Source: Chloroflexota bacterium (lineage in GTDB: Bacteria > Chloroflexota > Limnocylindria > Limnocylindrales > CSP1-4). Taken from it: a stretch of 39,319 nucleotides of DNA. This document shows, in pieces, positions 8,343-17,585 of this stretch (within the stretch, counting starts at the first letter, position 1; the number at the start of each line of letters is the position of its first letter). The stretch lies in assembly GCA_030447745.1 (NCBI GenBank), contig JAUJOH010000009.1, positions 12,434 through 51,752 of the forward strand, given 5' to 3'. A program made the position numbers and the translations under genes. Below the pieces are notes generated by a model, which had not been told where the DNA came from, ran no database searches, and saw only the letters and a program-made list of their open reading frames with translations.

Positions 8343-9200
8343 ATGAGCCTGATGACGGCCGTCGACCTCCTCCGCCGGGTGCGCGCCGGTGACGCCGACC
8401 TGCGGGTCTGCGACGTCCGCTGGTACCTCGGCAAGCCGGATGCGGGGCGTGCCGCGTACCTCCAGGGGCACGTTCCCGGCGCCGTCCACGTCGACCTCGA
8501 CCGCGACCTCGCGGGCGCGGACGGAGGCGGCCGTCACCCGCTGCCCGAACCTGGTGCATTCGCGGCTCGCATGGCCGCCATGGGGATCGGCTCCCGGCAC
8601 GACGTCGTGGCCTACGACGACGTCGGCGGCACGATCGCCGCGCGTCTCTGGTGGATGCTCGACAACCTCGGCCATCGACGCGTCGCGATCCTCGACGGCG
8701 GGCTCGCCGCCTGGCTGGACGCCGGCGGCGAGCTGACGCAGGAGGCGCCCCGGTATCGCCCGGCGGAGCTGCGGCTCGCGGATCGCTGGACGGGCGTGAT
8801 CGATCGAGCCGAGCTCAAGGAGCGGCTCGGGGCGGTCGCCCTCCTCGACGCGCGGGCCGGCGAGCGCTACCGCGGCGAGGTCGAGCCCGTCGACCCCGTC
8901 CCGGGCCACATCCCGACCGCCATCTCCGTCCCGACCGGCGGCAACCTCGGCGATGACGGGCGGTTCCTGCCACCCGACGCGCTTCGCGAGCGCTTCGGAC
9001 GCTTCGCCGGGGAGCCGGGCGGCGTCGTGACCTCGTGCGGGAGCGGGATCACCGCCTGCCACAACGCGCTGGCGATGCGCGTCGCCGGCCTACCGGACCC
9101 GATCCTCTACCCCGGCTCGTTCAGCGACTGGTCCCGGGCAGGCGAGGAGGTCGCGACGGGTGCCGACCCCGGAACCGCCGAGGCGGCCGCGCGCCGCTGA
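8343..9200 (+). CDS. Thiosulfate/3-mercaptopyruvate sulfurtransferase (tandem rhodanese)
   Basis: A 285-residue protein of two rhodanese domains. The N-terminal, inactive domain runs from about 5 to 130 (LRVCDVRWYLG, GHVPGAVHVDLDRDL, YDDVGG, RLWWMLDNLGH, ILDGGLAAW). The C-terminal, active domain spans about 150-275, with LLDARAGERYRGEVEP, GHIPTAISVP, and the active-site loop SCGSGITAC, whose first cysteine (about 232) would carry the persulfide. The enzyme moves sulfane sulfur from thiosulfate or 3-mercaptopyruvate to acceptors such as cyanide or thiols. The loop CGSGIT resembles those of mercaptopyruvate-type enzymes, but substrate preference cannot be fixed. I use the ATG at 8343; a GTG eight codons upstream is possible. 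Confidence 0.9.
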   Translation: MSLMTAVDLLRRVRAGDADLRVCDVRWYLGKPDAGRAAYLQGHVPGAVHVDLDRDLAGADGGGRHPLPEPGAFAARMAAMGIGSRHDVVAYDDVGGTIAARLWWMLDNLGHRRVAILDGGLAAWLDAGGELTQEAPRYRPAELRLADRWTGVIDRAELKERLGAVALLDARAGERYRGEVEPVDPVPGHIPTAISVPTGGNLGDDGRFLPPDALRERFGRFAGEPGGVVTSCGSGITACHNALAMRVAGLPDPILYPGSFSDWSRAGEEVATGADPGTAEAAARR

Positions 9201-9333
9201 CCGTCACCAAGCCCCGGCCAGGCAACGGCTCTGCCGCCGCGGCTGACCGTCAGCACCCACCTGCAAGCCGGCTGCAACCGCGCCCGGTCGCGCCGGCGGT
9301 GCTCCTGTGGACCCGTCACCGCACACTGGCGCC

Positions 9334-9831
9334 ATGACGAAGAAGACGTCCGTCCTGGGCGACCTGGTCCGGGGAGCGATCGCCGGCACCGCAGCCACCT
9401 GGGTCATGGATCAGGTCACGACGGCGATGCTCTCCTCGCAGGAGCCGCAAGTCACCGAGCAGGAGGAGCGGGCGCGCCCGAACGGCCAGAGCTCCATCGC
9501 CAACCTGGTCGACCGCGTCACGGCCGCGACCGGACTCGAGCTCGCGGACACGCAGAAGTCGCAGGCCGCCCAGGCGGTTCACTACGGTCTCGGCGCGGTT
9601 CCCGGGGCGCTGTTCGCGCTGCTCCGCCGCCGCGTGCCGCTCGTCGGGGCGGCCGGCGGGCTGCTCTACGGCTTCCTGCTCTGGGCACTTAACGACGAGT
9701 ACCTGAACACGCGGCTGGGGTTCGCGGCCTCGCCGGACGCCTACCCGGCCGAGACGCACTGGCGCGGGCTGGTCGGCCACCTCGTCCTCGGCGCGACGAC
9801 GAACTCCGGGATCGACGCGCTCGGCGGCTGA
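9334..9831 (+). CDS. DUF1440 (YagU-like) membrane protein
   Basis: A 165-residue protein resembling the DUF1440/YagU family. It opens with a hydrophobic segment GDLVRGAIAGTAATWVMDQVT, has a charged middle (QEPQVTEQEERARP), and then membrane segments AVHYGLGAVPGALFALLRR and GAAGGLLYGFLLWALNDEYL. The last hydrophobic segment is GLVGHLVLGATTNSGIDAL. The role of the family is not settled; YagU in Escherichia coli is an inner-membrane protein linked to acid tolerance. The ATG at 9334 is taken as start. The gene converges on rpoD1 with only 22 bp between the two stops. Confidence 0.75.
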   Translation: MTKKTSVLGDLVRGAIAGTAATWVMDQVTTAMLSSQEPQVTEQEERARPNGQSSIANLVDRVTAATGLELADTQKSQAAQAVHYGLGAVPGALFALLRRRVPLVGAAGGLLYGFLLWALNDEYLNTRLGFAASPDAYPAETHWRGLVGHLVLGATTNSGIDALGG

Positions 9832-9853
9832 GGGCGCTTACGGCTGAGCGCGC

Positions 9854-11581
9854 CTACTCGAGGTAGTCCTTGAGCTTCCGGCTGCGCGACGGGTGGCGCA
9901 GCTTCCGCAGCGCCTTGGCCTCGATCTGGCGGATCCGCTCACGCGTGACGTTGAACTCCTTGCCGACCTCCTCGAGCGTCCGCGCCCGCCCGTCCTCGAG
10001 CCCGAACCGCAGCTGGAGCACGCGCCGCTCGCGTCCGGTCAGCGAATCGAGCACGGCCTCGACCTGCTCCTTGAGCAGCTGGTGCGAGGCTGCCTCCTGC
10101 GGCGCGATCGCGCCGCGATCCTCGATGAAGTCGCCGAGGTGGGAGTCCTCCTCCTCACCGATCGGCGTCTCCAGCGACACCGGCTCCTGCGAGACCTTGA
10201 GGATCTCGCGGACCTTCTCCGGCGTGACCTGGACCTCCTGCCCCCTGGACATCGCCTCGGCGATCTCCTCGACCGTCGGCTCGCGCCCGAGCTCCTGCAG
10301 GAGCCCCCGCGAGACCCTGATCAGCCGGTTGATCGTCTCGACCATGTGGACGGGGATCCGGATCGTCCGGGCCTGATCGGCGATCGCCCGGGTGATCGCC
10401 TGGCGGATCCACCAGGTCGCGTAGGTCGAGAACTTGAAGCCCTTCTCGTAGTCGAACTTCTCGACCGCCCGGATCAGGCCGATGTTCCCTTCCTGGATCA
10501 GGTCGAGGAACGACATGCCGCGACCGATGTACTTCTTCGCGATCGACACGACGAGCCGCAGGTTGGCCGACGTCAGCTGCTCGCGCGCATCGCGCCCGAT
10601 CCGAACGAGCTCGCCCTTCCGATCGCGAAGCTTCGTGTTCTTCGGGACGTCCGGGTCGTAGCCCATCCGCTTCAGGAGCGCCGCCTCGCGACCGGAGGCG
10701 ACGAGTCGCTCGAGGGCCGGGAACGCCACGTCGTTCCGCGTCCAGTCGTAGATCGCCCGCAGCCCCACGTTGTCGCGCGAGTCCAGATCGCCGTTGTGGA
10801 CCGCGAGTCGGCCCAGTCGAGCAGCCGGATGAACGTGTCCGGACCGGGCGACCTGTTGTAAGCCTCGAGGAGCTTGCGGACCTCCTTCAGGAGCTGCTTG
10901 TCCTTCCGACTGCGCGTCGCGGCCGGCCCGGATCAGGTGGAAATCGGGTGACGCGACGAGCAGGTCCGCCGCTTCGTCCGCGGAGATCGCATCGCGGACG
11001 AGCCGGTGTGCCTCGTCGCCGAGAGGCAGCCGGTGCTGCGGCTTCGCCGTCCGGGTTCGAGCCTCCGTGTTGTGGAGCGTCCACTCGTGGAGGCTCAGGA
11101 TGCCCTTCCACGGCTCGTCCACGAGCTGCTCGCCGAGCTCGATCGCCTTGGCCAGGACGACCTCCTCCTCGGCGGTCAGCAGGGCGACCTTGCCGATCTC
11201 CTTGAGGTACATCCGGACCGGGTCGTCGATCCCGATCATGTCGGCCGACAGCGCCTCGAGCTCCTCGCGGGTCGGCTCCTCGACCTCGGCCGGGTCGAGC
11301 TTCATCGGCGCGTCGACCGGCAGCTTCGGCTCGACCGGTCCGCCCTCCTCGTCGACGACCACCACGCCGAGGTCCGTCGCCTGGACGTCCGGGTCCTCGC
11401 CGTCCAGCACCAGCTCGAGCTCGTCGCCATCCTCCTCCTCGTCCGGCTCGACGACCGGTGCGGCGGCGGCGGTCCGGGCGGGTCGTAGGTTCGCCAGCTT
11501 CGCCTCCTCCAGGTCGGCGCGGGCTCGACGCGGCCGGGTCAGCACGGCCTCGACGAGCTGCTTGTCGAGGGGGTCAGGCAC
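9854..11581 (-). CDS. rpoD: Primary RNA polymerase sigma factor, copy 1 (RpoD/SigA type)
   Basis: A 575-residue group-1 sigma factor. An acidic N-terminus leads into region 1.2 ([22 protein letters not shown]). Region 2 follows ([56 protein letters not shown]), then region 3 ([14 protein letters not shown]) and region 4 ([38 protein letters not shown]). The GTG start at 11581 has GGAGGA nine bases upstream. It lies 69 bp after dnaG on the same strand, the classic dnaG-rpoD arrangement, so it is probably cotranscribed. Odd point: between regions 1.2 and 2, nucleotides about 10,810-10,925 are read in the wrong frame. The other frame there gives [18 protein letters not shown] and DTFIRLLDW, which align with the second copy. 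Two compensating indels restore the frame, leaving the core domains intact. Confidence 0.95.
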   Translation of the reverse strand: MPDPLDKQLVEAVLTRPRRARADLEEAKLANLRPARTAAAAPVVEPDEEEDGDELELVLDGEDPDVQATDLGVVVVDEEGGPVEPKLPVDAPMKLDPAEVEEPTREELEALSADMIGIDDPVRMYLKEIGKVALLTAEEEVVLAKAIELGEQLVDEPWKGILSLHEWTLHNTEARTRTAKPQHRLPLGDEAHRLVRDAISADEAADLLVASPDFHLIRAGRDAQSEGQAAPEGGPQAPRGLQQVARSGHVHPAARLGRLAVHNGDLDSRDNVGLRAIYDWTRNDVAFPALERLVASGREAALLKRMGYDPDVPKNTKLRDRKGELVRIGRDAREQLTSANLRLVVSIAKKYIGRGMSFLDLIQEGNIGLIRAVEKFDYEKGFKFSTYATWWIRQAITRAIADQARTIRIPVHMVETINRLIRVSRGLLQELGREPTVEEIAEAMSRGQEVQVTPEKVREILKVSQEPVSLETPIGEEEDSHLGDFIEDRGAIAPQEAASHQLLKEQVEAVLDSLTGRERRVLQLRFGLEDGRARTLEEVGKEFNVTRERIRQIEAKALRKLRHPSRSRKLKDYLE

Positions 11582-11650
11582 CGGTCGTCCTCCGAGGTTT
11601 GACGTGGGCGCGGCAGTCGTCGATGGGCCGGCGGCCGACGGGCACGGACA

Positions 11651-13636
11651 TCACGCTCGAGCCGCCACCTGCCGGGTGAGATAGCGGGTCTGGTCGCGTC
11701 GCTTATCCAGCGAGCGACGGGTCTCGTTCATCTGCCGGAGCTCGCGCAGCAGGCGATCGATCGCCTCCCGGTCGCCCGCCCGCTCGGCCTCGCCGAGCGA
11801 GTTCCGTGCGAAGTCCGCGCGCTGCTCGAGGCGGTCCTCCTCGAGGTCGAGGAGCAAGTTCTCGACGAGATAGTCGACGTCGCGCTGGTCCAGGTCGCTG
11901 GGGCTCGGGCCGTCGAGCGCGTAGAGCGCGCGCGCGAGCGCTGCCGTCTCGTCGTCGACGCCCGCCAGCAGCGCGGACGAGTCGAACGGCGGGTGCACCC
12001 CGGCGTCGTCCGGCGCCCGCTGGAGCACGATCGCCCGGTACAGCTCGCGCGCCGGGGTCGACGGGAGCTGGTCCGGTCCGAGCAGATCGACGACCCGAAG
12101 CTGCTCCTCCGGTCGCAGCAGGAGCAGCCGGAGGAGGTCCCGCTCGCCGCGCGTCACGGAGCGCAGGATCTCGCCGATCGGCAGCGCGTCGGGCGAGCGG
12201 GTCACCGACTCGGCGGTGATCCGGCCGACCTCCGCAGCCGACGTCCGGGTAGGCGGCCGGTGCAGGACCTCGAGCAGGACGCGCTCCTCGACGCCGCTCA
12301 CCTGGCGCACGCGCTGGAGCCACGCGTCACGCATGACCGGGCTCGGAACCGCGCGGATGGTCGGCAGGATCGCATCGACGAAGCGCGCCTTGCCGCCCGG
12401 CGTTCGCAGGTCGACGGCGGCCGCCTGCGTCTCGATCAGGTAGTCGACGATCGGCTGCGCCGTTCGGACCTCCTCGCGCCAGCGGTCCGGATCCGTTCGC
12501 ACGACCTCGTCCGGATCCTTGCCGTCGGGCAACCGGACGACACGCACCTCGTCGAGCTCCACGCCCGTGTCCGCCGCCGCCAGCTGCCCGATCAGGCCCT
12601 CGAGCGCCTGGACGCCGAACGTGCCGGCCTTCTGACCGGCGGGGTCGACGTCGTAGGCCAGGGCGATCCGCTTGGCGTAACGGGTCAGCAGCGCGACCTG
12701 ACCCGGTGTCAGCGCGGTCCCGAGGCTGGCCACCACGTTGTCGAAGCCGGCTTGGTGGGCCATCAGCGCATCCGTGTAGCCCTCGACGATCACCGCCTGG
12801 CCGATCCTGCGGATCGGTCCCTTCGCCCGGTCCAGGAGGTAGAGCGTGCGGCTCTTGTCGAACAGCGGCGTGGCCGGTGAGTTGAGGTACTTCGGGCCGC
12901 GATCGGACCCGTCCTCGCCCCGATGGTCTCCCGGAGATCGGCCTCGGGCCTCGGAGAGCGCGTGTCGGTTGTCCACTGAGGGTGGCAACAGCCGGCCGCC
13001 GAGGCCGGTCGGGCTGCCGCTCGCGTCACGGATCGGGAAGATCACCCGCTCGCGGAACCTGTCGTACGCGCCGCGACCGCTCGAACGGGCCGTCGTCAGG
13101 CCCACCTCCGCCAGCTCGCCGGCGTTGATCCCGCGCCGCTCGGCGAGGGTCCGGCTCATCGTGTCCCAGCCCCCGGGCGCCCAGCCGAGCTGGTACGTCT
13201 CGATGGTTCCGTCGGTGAAGCCCCGGCCGCGCAGGTACTCGAGCGCGCGCCGGCCCGCCCTGGTCCCGGTCAGCACCGCGTGGTAGAAGGCGATCGCCGC
13301 CTCCATCACCTCGCGCAGGCGTGCTTTGCGGACGTCGTCGCGCCGGGTTCGCTCGTCGAGCTCGACGCCGGCGCGCGCGGCCAGTTGGCGGAGCGCCTCC
13401 GGAAACGGGACCGCGTCCCGCTGCATCACGAAGCTGAAGACGTCGCCGCCCAGGCCGCAGCCGAAGCAGTGCCAGCTGTCGCGAGCTGGTGTGACGACGA
13501 AGGAGGGCGTCTTCTCGCCGTGGAACGGACACAGCCCCTTGAACGTCGCTCCGGCCTTGCGCAGGGAAACCGTCTCGCCAACGACGTCGACGATGTTCAG
13601 CCGACCCTTGACCTCGGCCGCGACCCCGACCGCCAA
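11651..13636 (-). CDS. dnaG: DNA primase
   Basis: A 661-residue primase that makes RNA primers for replication together with the replicative helicase. The CHC2-type zinc site is Cys36, His39, Cys57, Cys60 (CPFHGEKTPSF ... WHCFGCG). The RNA-polymerase core follows (RFRERVIFPIRD, GLGGRLL, PKYLNSP), then the Toprim motifs VIVEGYTDALMAHQAG (285 onward) and the acidic YDVDPAG (about 329-331). The C-terminal helicase-interaction region (about 520-661) is poorly conserved. An insertion of about 30 hydrophilic residues sits between GGRLL and PKYLNSP, where many primases have only a short loop. I chose the TTG start at 13636 because GGCGGAGGAAG lies just upstream and it gives the usual N-terminal length; the open frame itself continues far upstream into rpoD2. 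It is preceded by its own promoter/operator module. Confidence 0.95.
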   Translation of the reverse strand: MAVGVAAEVKGRLNIVDVVGETVSLRKAGATFKGLCPFHGEKTPSFVVTPARDSWHCFGCGLGGDVFSFVMQRDAVPFPEALRQLAARAGVELDERTRRDDVRKARLREVMEAAIAFYHAVLTGTRAGRRALEYLRGRGFTDGTIETYQLGWAPGGWDTMSRTLAERRGINAGELAEVGLTTARSSGRGAYDRFRERVIFPIRDASGSPTGLGGRLLPPSVDNRHALSEARGRSPGDHRGEDGSDRGPKYLNSPATPLFDKSRTLYLLDRAKGPIRRIGQAVIVEGYTDALMAHQAGFDNVVASLGTALTPGQVALLTRYAKRIALAYDVDPAGQKAGTFGVQALEGLIGQLAAADTGVELDEVRVVRLPDGKDPDEVVRTDPDRWREEVRTAQPIVDYLIETQAAAVDLRTPGGKARFVDAILPTIRAVPSPVMRDAWLQRVRQVSGVEERVLLEVLHRPPTRTSAAEVGRITAESVTRSPDALPIGEILRSVTRGERDLLRLLLLRPEEQLRVVDLLGPDQLPSTPARELYRAIVLQRAPDDAGVHPPFDSSALLAGVDDETAALARALYALDGPSPSDLDQRDVDYLVENLLLDLEEDRLEQRADFARNSLGEAERAGDREAIDRLLRELRQMNETRRSLDKRRDQTRYLTRQVAARA

Positions 13637-13720
13637 CCGCTTCCTCCGCCGGTCGTCGCCGGCTCCCTCCTCCGGATCAAGGCATCGCGCGGACGCCGCC
13701 GATGCCGGAAACGAGCGCTG

Positions 13721-13807
13721 GCGTGTCAAGTCTTGACACGCCGACGACAGGGCACTGTAGGCCGACCTCGCCCCCTTGACAAGGGTCGCTGTCAAGGGGT
13801 TGTCAAG
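13721..13807 (-). promoter_or_regulatory. dnaG promoter with TTGACA/TGTCAA dyads and perfect palindromic operator
   Basis: On the minus strand a promoter reads -35 TTGTCA (13782-13777), 17-bp spacer, -10 TACAGT (13759-13754). The -35 is inside an inverted repeat with arms CCCCTTGACA and TGTCAAGGGG (13772-13799), and one more TTGTCAAG lies just beyond, at 13800-13807. Twelve bases past the -10 is a perfect 21-bp palindrome (13721-13741): arms GCGTGTCAAG and CTTGACACGC around one base. It would cover about +7 to +27 of the transcript. The same layout with identical spacings occurs upstream of rpoD2. I infer repressor binding at two operators; the protein is unknown. Confidence 0.7.
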
Positions 13808-13947
13808 AGGGGGCGTGCGACGGCGCCGGACGGCGAGAGCTCGTTGGGCACCGCGGGTCGTCCGGCCCGGCGCCCTGGCTGAACCCCGGTGGATCGAAAC
13901 GCCCGGGCCGCGAGGACCCGGGCGTGGTGGGCTCGGACGACGCGACC

Positions 13948-15612
13948 TCAGTCGACGTAGCCGCGAAGCTTCCGGCTGCGCGAGGGGTGGCGCAGCTTGC
14001 GCAGCGCGATCGCTTCGATCTGGCGCACTCGCTCCCGCGTGATCCCGAACTCGCGTCCGACCTCCTCGAGCGTTCGTGCCCGGCCGTCGGCCAGCCCGAA
14101 GCGCAGCTCGAGCACCCGCCGCTCCCGGCCGTTCAGCGACGCGAGGACCGCGTCGACCTGCTCCCTGAGCAGCTGGCTCGTCGCGGCGTCGTGCGGGGCG
14201 ACCGCGTCCGTGTCCTCGATGAAGTCGCCGAGGTTGGCGTCCTCCTCCTCGCCGACCGGCGCGTCGAGCGAAATCGGGTCGCGCCGGATCTTGAGCATCT
14301 CGCGGACCTTCTCCGGCGTGACCTGGACCTCCTGGCCCTGGGACATCGCCTCGGCAACCTCCTCGACGGTGGGCTGGCGGCCGAGGGCGCCGAGCAGGTC
14401 GCGCGTGACCCGGACCATCCGGTTGATGGTCTCGACCATGTGGACCGGGATCCGGATCGTCCGGGCCTGGTCCGCGATCGCCCGCGTCACGGCCTGCCGG
14501 ATCCACCAGGTCGCGTAGGTCGAGAACTTGAACCCGCGCTCGTACTCGAACTTCTCGACCGCGCGGATCAGCCCCGCGTTGCCTTCCTGGACGAGGTCGA
14601 GGATGTTCATGCCCCGGTTCATGTACTTCTTGGCGATCGAGACGACCAGCCGCAGGTTGGCGGACGTCAGGTGGTCGCGCGCGGCCCAGCCCATCGCGAC
14701 GAGCACCCCCGGCCGATCCTTGAGCTTCGTGCCGGCGGGAACGGACGGGTTGTAGCCCATCTCCGACAGCAGCTCGGCGTCGTGGCCGGCCTCGATCCAG
14801 CGCTGCACGGCCGGATACGCGATGTCCTCACGGGTCCAGTCGTACAGCGCCCGCAGCGCCGCCGACTCACGGGCCGTCTGGTCCGAGTCGTGCACCGCCA
14901 GGTAGGCGAAGTCGAGCAGCTCCAGGAACGACTCCACGTCGAGCCGCTCGTTGTAGACGGAGCGCCGATTGCGGGCCTCCTCGAGGAGCCCTCGCAGCCG
15001 GTCCGAAGGCGAGTCCTCGACGGCCCTTCCGAGCCCGACGCCGGGCGCCGTGACGAGCAGGTCACGCGCGCCGGCGTCCGCCAGCGCGTCGTGGACGATA
15101 CGCTGTGCGTCCGGCCCGAATGGCAGCCGGTACTGCGGTTTCGCCGTGCGGGTCTTCCGCTCCGTGTCGTGGAGCGTCCACTCCCGGAGGGAGACCAGAC
15201 CCTTCCACGGCTCGTCGACGATCTGCTCGCCGAGCTCGATGCCCTTGGCAAGGACGACCTCTTCCTCGGCCGTCAACAGCGGCACGCGCGCGATCTCGCG
15301 CAGGTACATCCGGACCGGGTCGTCGACGTCGATGTCGTCCGCGGTGACGACCTCCGGCTCGTCCTCCTCCTCCACGATTTCGGGGGCGAGTGCCGCCGGC
15401 ACGGCCGCCGAGATGGCAACCGCGCCCGGGCCGACGTCGGCGGCCCCGGCGATCGCGGCGACCTCCGCCGCCGCATCGTCGTCCGCGAGCAGCTCGACGG
15501 GCTCGTCCGCGGGGACGGCCTCGACGGCGACGTCCACCACGGGATCCGCGCCCGGCGTGGCCCGTCGTCGCGGATCCTTCGTCTCGGTGTCTTGATTCAG
15601 CAGATTCGCCAC
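13948..15612 (-). CDS. Primary RNA polymerase sigma factor, copy 2 (RpoD/SigA type)
   Basis: A 554-residue group-1 sigma factor, closely similar to the copy at 9854-11581 across regions 1.2 to 4. Landmarks are [22 protein letters not shown] (1.2), [21 protein letters not shown] and [20 protein letters not shown] (2), [14 protein letters not shown] (3) and [19 protein letters not shown] (4). The acidic N-terminus differs from copy 1. Unlike copy 1, the segment between regions 1.2 and 2 is in frame ([19 protein letters not shown]). Both keep the -10 and -35 recognition helices almost unchanged, so promoter choice may overlap. The GTG start at 15612 is favoured by GGAGAG six bases upstream; an ATG 17 codons earlier lacks one. 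It stands directly upstream of dnaG but each gene has its own copy of the promoter module. Confidence 0.93.
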   Translation of the reverse strand: MANLLNQDTETKDPRRRATPGADPVVDVAVEAVPADEPVELLADDDAAAEVAAIAGAADVGPGAVAISAAVPAALAPEIVEEEDEPEVVTADDIDVDDPVRMYLREIARVPLLTAEEEVVLAKGIELGEQIVDEPWKGLVSLREWTLHDTERKTRTAKPQYRLPFGPDAQRIVHDALADAGARDLLVTAPGVGLGRAVEDSPSDRLRGLLEEARNRRSVYNERLDVESFLELLDFAYLAVHDSDQTARESAALRALYDWTREDIAYPAVQRWIEAGHDAELLSEMGYNPSVPAGTKLKDRPGVLVAMGWAARDHLTSANLRLVVSIAKKYMNRGMNILDLVQEGNAGLIRAVEKFEYERGFKFSTYATWWIRQAVTRAIADQARTIRIPVHMVETINRMVRVTRDLLGALGRQPTVEEVAEAMSQGQEVQVTPEKVREMLKIRRDPISLDAPVGEEEDANLGDFIEDTDAVAPHDAATSQLLREQVDAVLASLNGRERRVLELRFGLADGRARTLEEVGREFGITRERVRQIEAIALRKLRHPSRSRKLRGYVD

Positions 15613-15731
15613 GTGGCTCTCCGGTCCTCTCGGCAACGCCTCGCCTGCGAGGCGGCATATCATCCGTTCGGCGCCGAACCGGCGCCCGCCGCCGTCCGGC
15701 TTGTCGCGTCCGACCTTCCGGACACGACTAG

Positions 15732-15806
15732 GGGCGTGTCAAGACTTGACACGCCCGGCTACCGATACGTTACCTCACCGGGACCCTCTTGACAAGCCCC
15801 TTGTCA
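15732..15806 (-). promoter_or_regulatory. rpoD2 promoter with the same dyad and palindromic operator as dnaG
   Basis: On the minus strand: -35 TTGTCA (15795-15790), 17-bp spacer, -10 TAACGT (15772-15767), then 12 bases, then a palindrome at 15734-15754 identical to the dnaG one except for the centre base. Here the arms extend to 12 bp (15732-15756). The -35 again lies in an inverted repeat, TTGACAAG and CTTGTCAA on the minus strand (15789-15807). The distance from the TTGTCAAG to the palindrome is 33 bp at both genes, while the bases between differ, which argues for selected spacing. Confidence 0.7.
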
Positions 15807-15823
15807 ATACCCGTGGGGGGTAT
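15807..15823. promoter_or_regulatory. Possible CsoR-like operator
   Basis: ATACCCGTGGGGGGTAT is an inverted repeat with six-base arms ATACCC and GGGTAT around five bases. It resembles the G/C-tract pseudopalindromes bound by CsoR/RcnR-type metal or sulfur sensors. It lies between the divergent rpoD2 promoter and the spermidine-synthase-like gene. No CsoR-family gene is in the window, so the reading is tentative. Confidence 0.3.
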
Positions 15824-15923
15824 TTCGCCGAAAGGGGGCGCCGGGGTCGACGCGCCGGCGGCGAACGGACGACGGGCGCAGCGGTCCAACACGAGACGGC
15901 GCGAGACGGAGCACGCTGTAGGA

Positions 15924-17435
15924 ATGCCGGCCGTCAACGAGTCGCCGCCCCGTCAACGCCTCGCGCCCGGGCGTGCCGGCGCGCTCACGTTCCTCGCCGC
16001 CGGTTCCGTGCTCATCCTGGAGATCGCCGCCGGACGGCTGCTCGCGCCGTACGTCGGCGTGTCGCTCACGACGTACACCGGGATCATCGGCGTGATCCTG
16101 GCCGGGATCGCGCTGGGGGCGTGGGCCGGCGGCCGGCTGGCCGATCGGCTCGATCCTGCGACACTCCTCGGGCCGGCGTTCATCCTCGGCGGTCTCGCCG
16201 CCATGGCGGCGGTGCCGGTCGTCGGGGCGGTCGGCGGGCTGGGACTCGGTGGCGATCCGGTCGCGATCGTGATCCTCGCGACCGTCGGCTTCGTGGTGCC
16301 GGCGGCGATCCTGTCGGCGGTCGCCCCGCTTCTCGTCCGGGCGAGCCTCGTCGACCTCTCGTCGAGCGGCTCGCTCGTCGGGCGGTTGTCGGCGATCGCG
16401 ACCCTCGGCGCCATCAGTGGCACCTTCGTCACCGGGTTCGTGCTGCTCGGTCTCGTCCCGACCCGGCTCCTGATCGCCGGCACCGGCGCGCTCCTCGTGC
16501 TCGTCGGGCTCGGACTGGTTGCCGTCGAGCGCGGTCGCCGTCGGGGCGGGCTCGGCGCGGCCGCCATCGCCGCCGCGCTGCTCCTCGGCGGTGCTGCTCT
16601 CGCCGGACCCGATCCGTGTGGCCGCGAGAGCCGCTACTTCTGCATGGCCGTCGTGCCGTCGGCGTCGGACCCGAGCGGACGGACGCTCGTCCTCGATCGC
16701 GTCAGGCACGCGTTCGTGGACCTGGCCGATCCCACTGAGCTCGGGTTCCGCTACGTGGGCTGGTTCGCCGATGCCTCCTCGGAGCTCATCGAGGCTCACG
16801 CCGGCGACGTGGACGTGCTGCACCTCGGCGGCGGCGGCTTCACGTTTCCGCGCTATCTCCTGGCCACCGCGCCTGACAGCCGGCACATCGTCCTCGAGCT
16901 CGACGGGGAGGTCCTCGCCGTGGCCCGCGAGGAGCTCGGGTTCCCGGCGACGGATCGGATCGCGGTCGACATCGGCGACGCGCGGCTCGGCATCCGCACG
17001 GTCGCCTCGGATAGCGTCGACCTCGTGGTGGGGGACGCGTTCAGCGGCCTGTCCGTGCCGTGGCACCTCACGACTCGTGAGTTCCTGGCCGAGGTGGACC
17101 GGGTGCTTCGTGACGACGGTCGCTACCTGATGAACGTGATCGACGGCCCGCGCTTGGGATTCGTCCGGGCGGAGGTCGCGACGCTCCGTCGCGTCTGGCC
17201 CCACGTCGCCGTCGTCGCCGCGCCGTCGACGCTCGCCGGCGAGAGCGCCGGCAACGTGGTGCTCATCGCCTCTCACCGGCCGCTCGACGTGCCGGCGCTC
17301 GAGGACCGGCTGGCAGAACGCGACGGAGGCCCGCTCAGCGTGCTCGGCACGGACGCGGCGCTACGCCGGCTGACCGCCGGTGCAGTGGCGCTCACGGACG
17401 ACTTCGCGCCGGTCGATCAGCTTCTCGTCCCGTAG
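15924..17435 (+). CDS. Membrane-anchored spermidine-synthase-like protein
   Basis: A 503-residue fusion of an N-terminal membrane domain and a C-terminal spermidine-synthase-like methyltransferase fold. The membrane half (about 15-225) has six or seven segments and starts with the family pattern AAGSVLILEIAAGRLLAPYVGVS. The C-terminal half (about 260-500) has the nucleotide-binding VDVLHLGGGGFTFPRYLL, the acidic VLELDGEVLAVAREELG, and GDAFSGLSVPWHLTTREFL. The active-site Asp/Tyr set of true spermidine synthases cannot be confirmed, so the reaction is unknown; proteins of this type are usually labelled fused MFS/spermidine synthase. The ATG at 15924 follows GTAGGA. It is transcribed divergently from rpoD2, leaving about 310 bp that hold the regulatory sites described. 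Confidence 0.85.
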   Translation: MPAVNESPPRQRLAPGRAGALTFLAAGSVLILEIAAGRLLAPYVGVSLTTYTGIIGVILAGIALGAWAGGRLADRLDPATLLGPAFILGGLAAMAAVPVVGAVGGLGLGGDPVAIVILATVGFVVPAAILSAVAPLLVRASLVDLSSSGSLVGRLSAIATLGAISGTFVTGFVLLGLVPTRLLIAGTGALLVLVGLGLVAVERGRRRGGLGAAAIAAALLLGGAALAGPDPCGRESRYFCMAVVPSASDPSGRTLVLDRVRHAFVDLADPTELGFRYVGWFADASSELIEAHAGDVDVLHLGGGGFTFPRYLLATAPDSRHIVLELDGEVLAVAREELGFPATDRIAVDIGDARLGIRTVASDSVDLVVGDAFSGLSVPWHLTTREFLAEVDRVLRDDGRYLMNVIDGPRLGFVRAEVATLRRVWPHVAVVAAPSTLAGESAGNVVLIASHRPLDVPALEDRLAERDGGPLSVLGTDAALRRLTAGAVALTDDFAPVDQLLVP

Positions 17436-17585
17436 GCGTGGCGGTGTCTGCCCGCACCACGCACCGGCCGCGCCGCCGAAACGTGGTCAATCTGGGGGAG
17501 GCCCGGCAGGACGCGCTAGGCTAGGGTCCCACGCAGTTGCCCAGTGCGGCGGCTCACCCGCCGCGCTCCTCCAATCGAGGACACC

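Noticed and set aside
13772..13807. HAIR element of HspR
   Set aside because: HAIR is CTTGAGT-N7-ACTCAAG; here the half-sites are CTTGACA/TGTCAAG, and no HspR gene is present.
15804..17276. 490-codon minus-strand open frame opposite the spermidine-synthase-like gene
   Set aside because: Shadow in G+C-rich DNA, with low-complexity Asp/Arg text and no domain.
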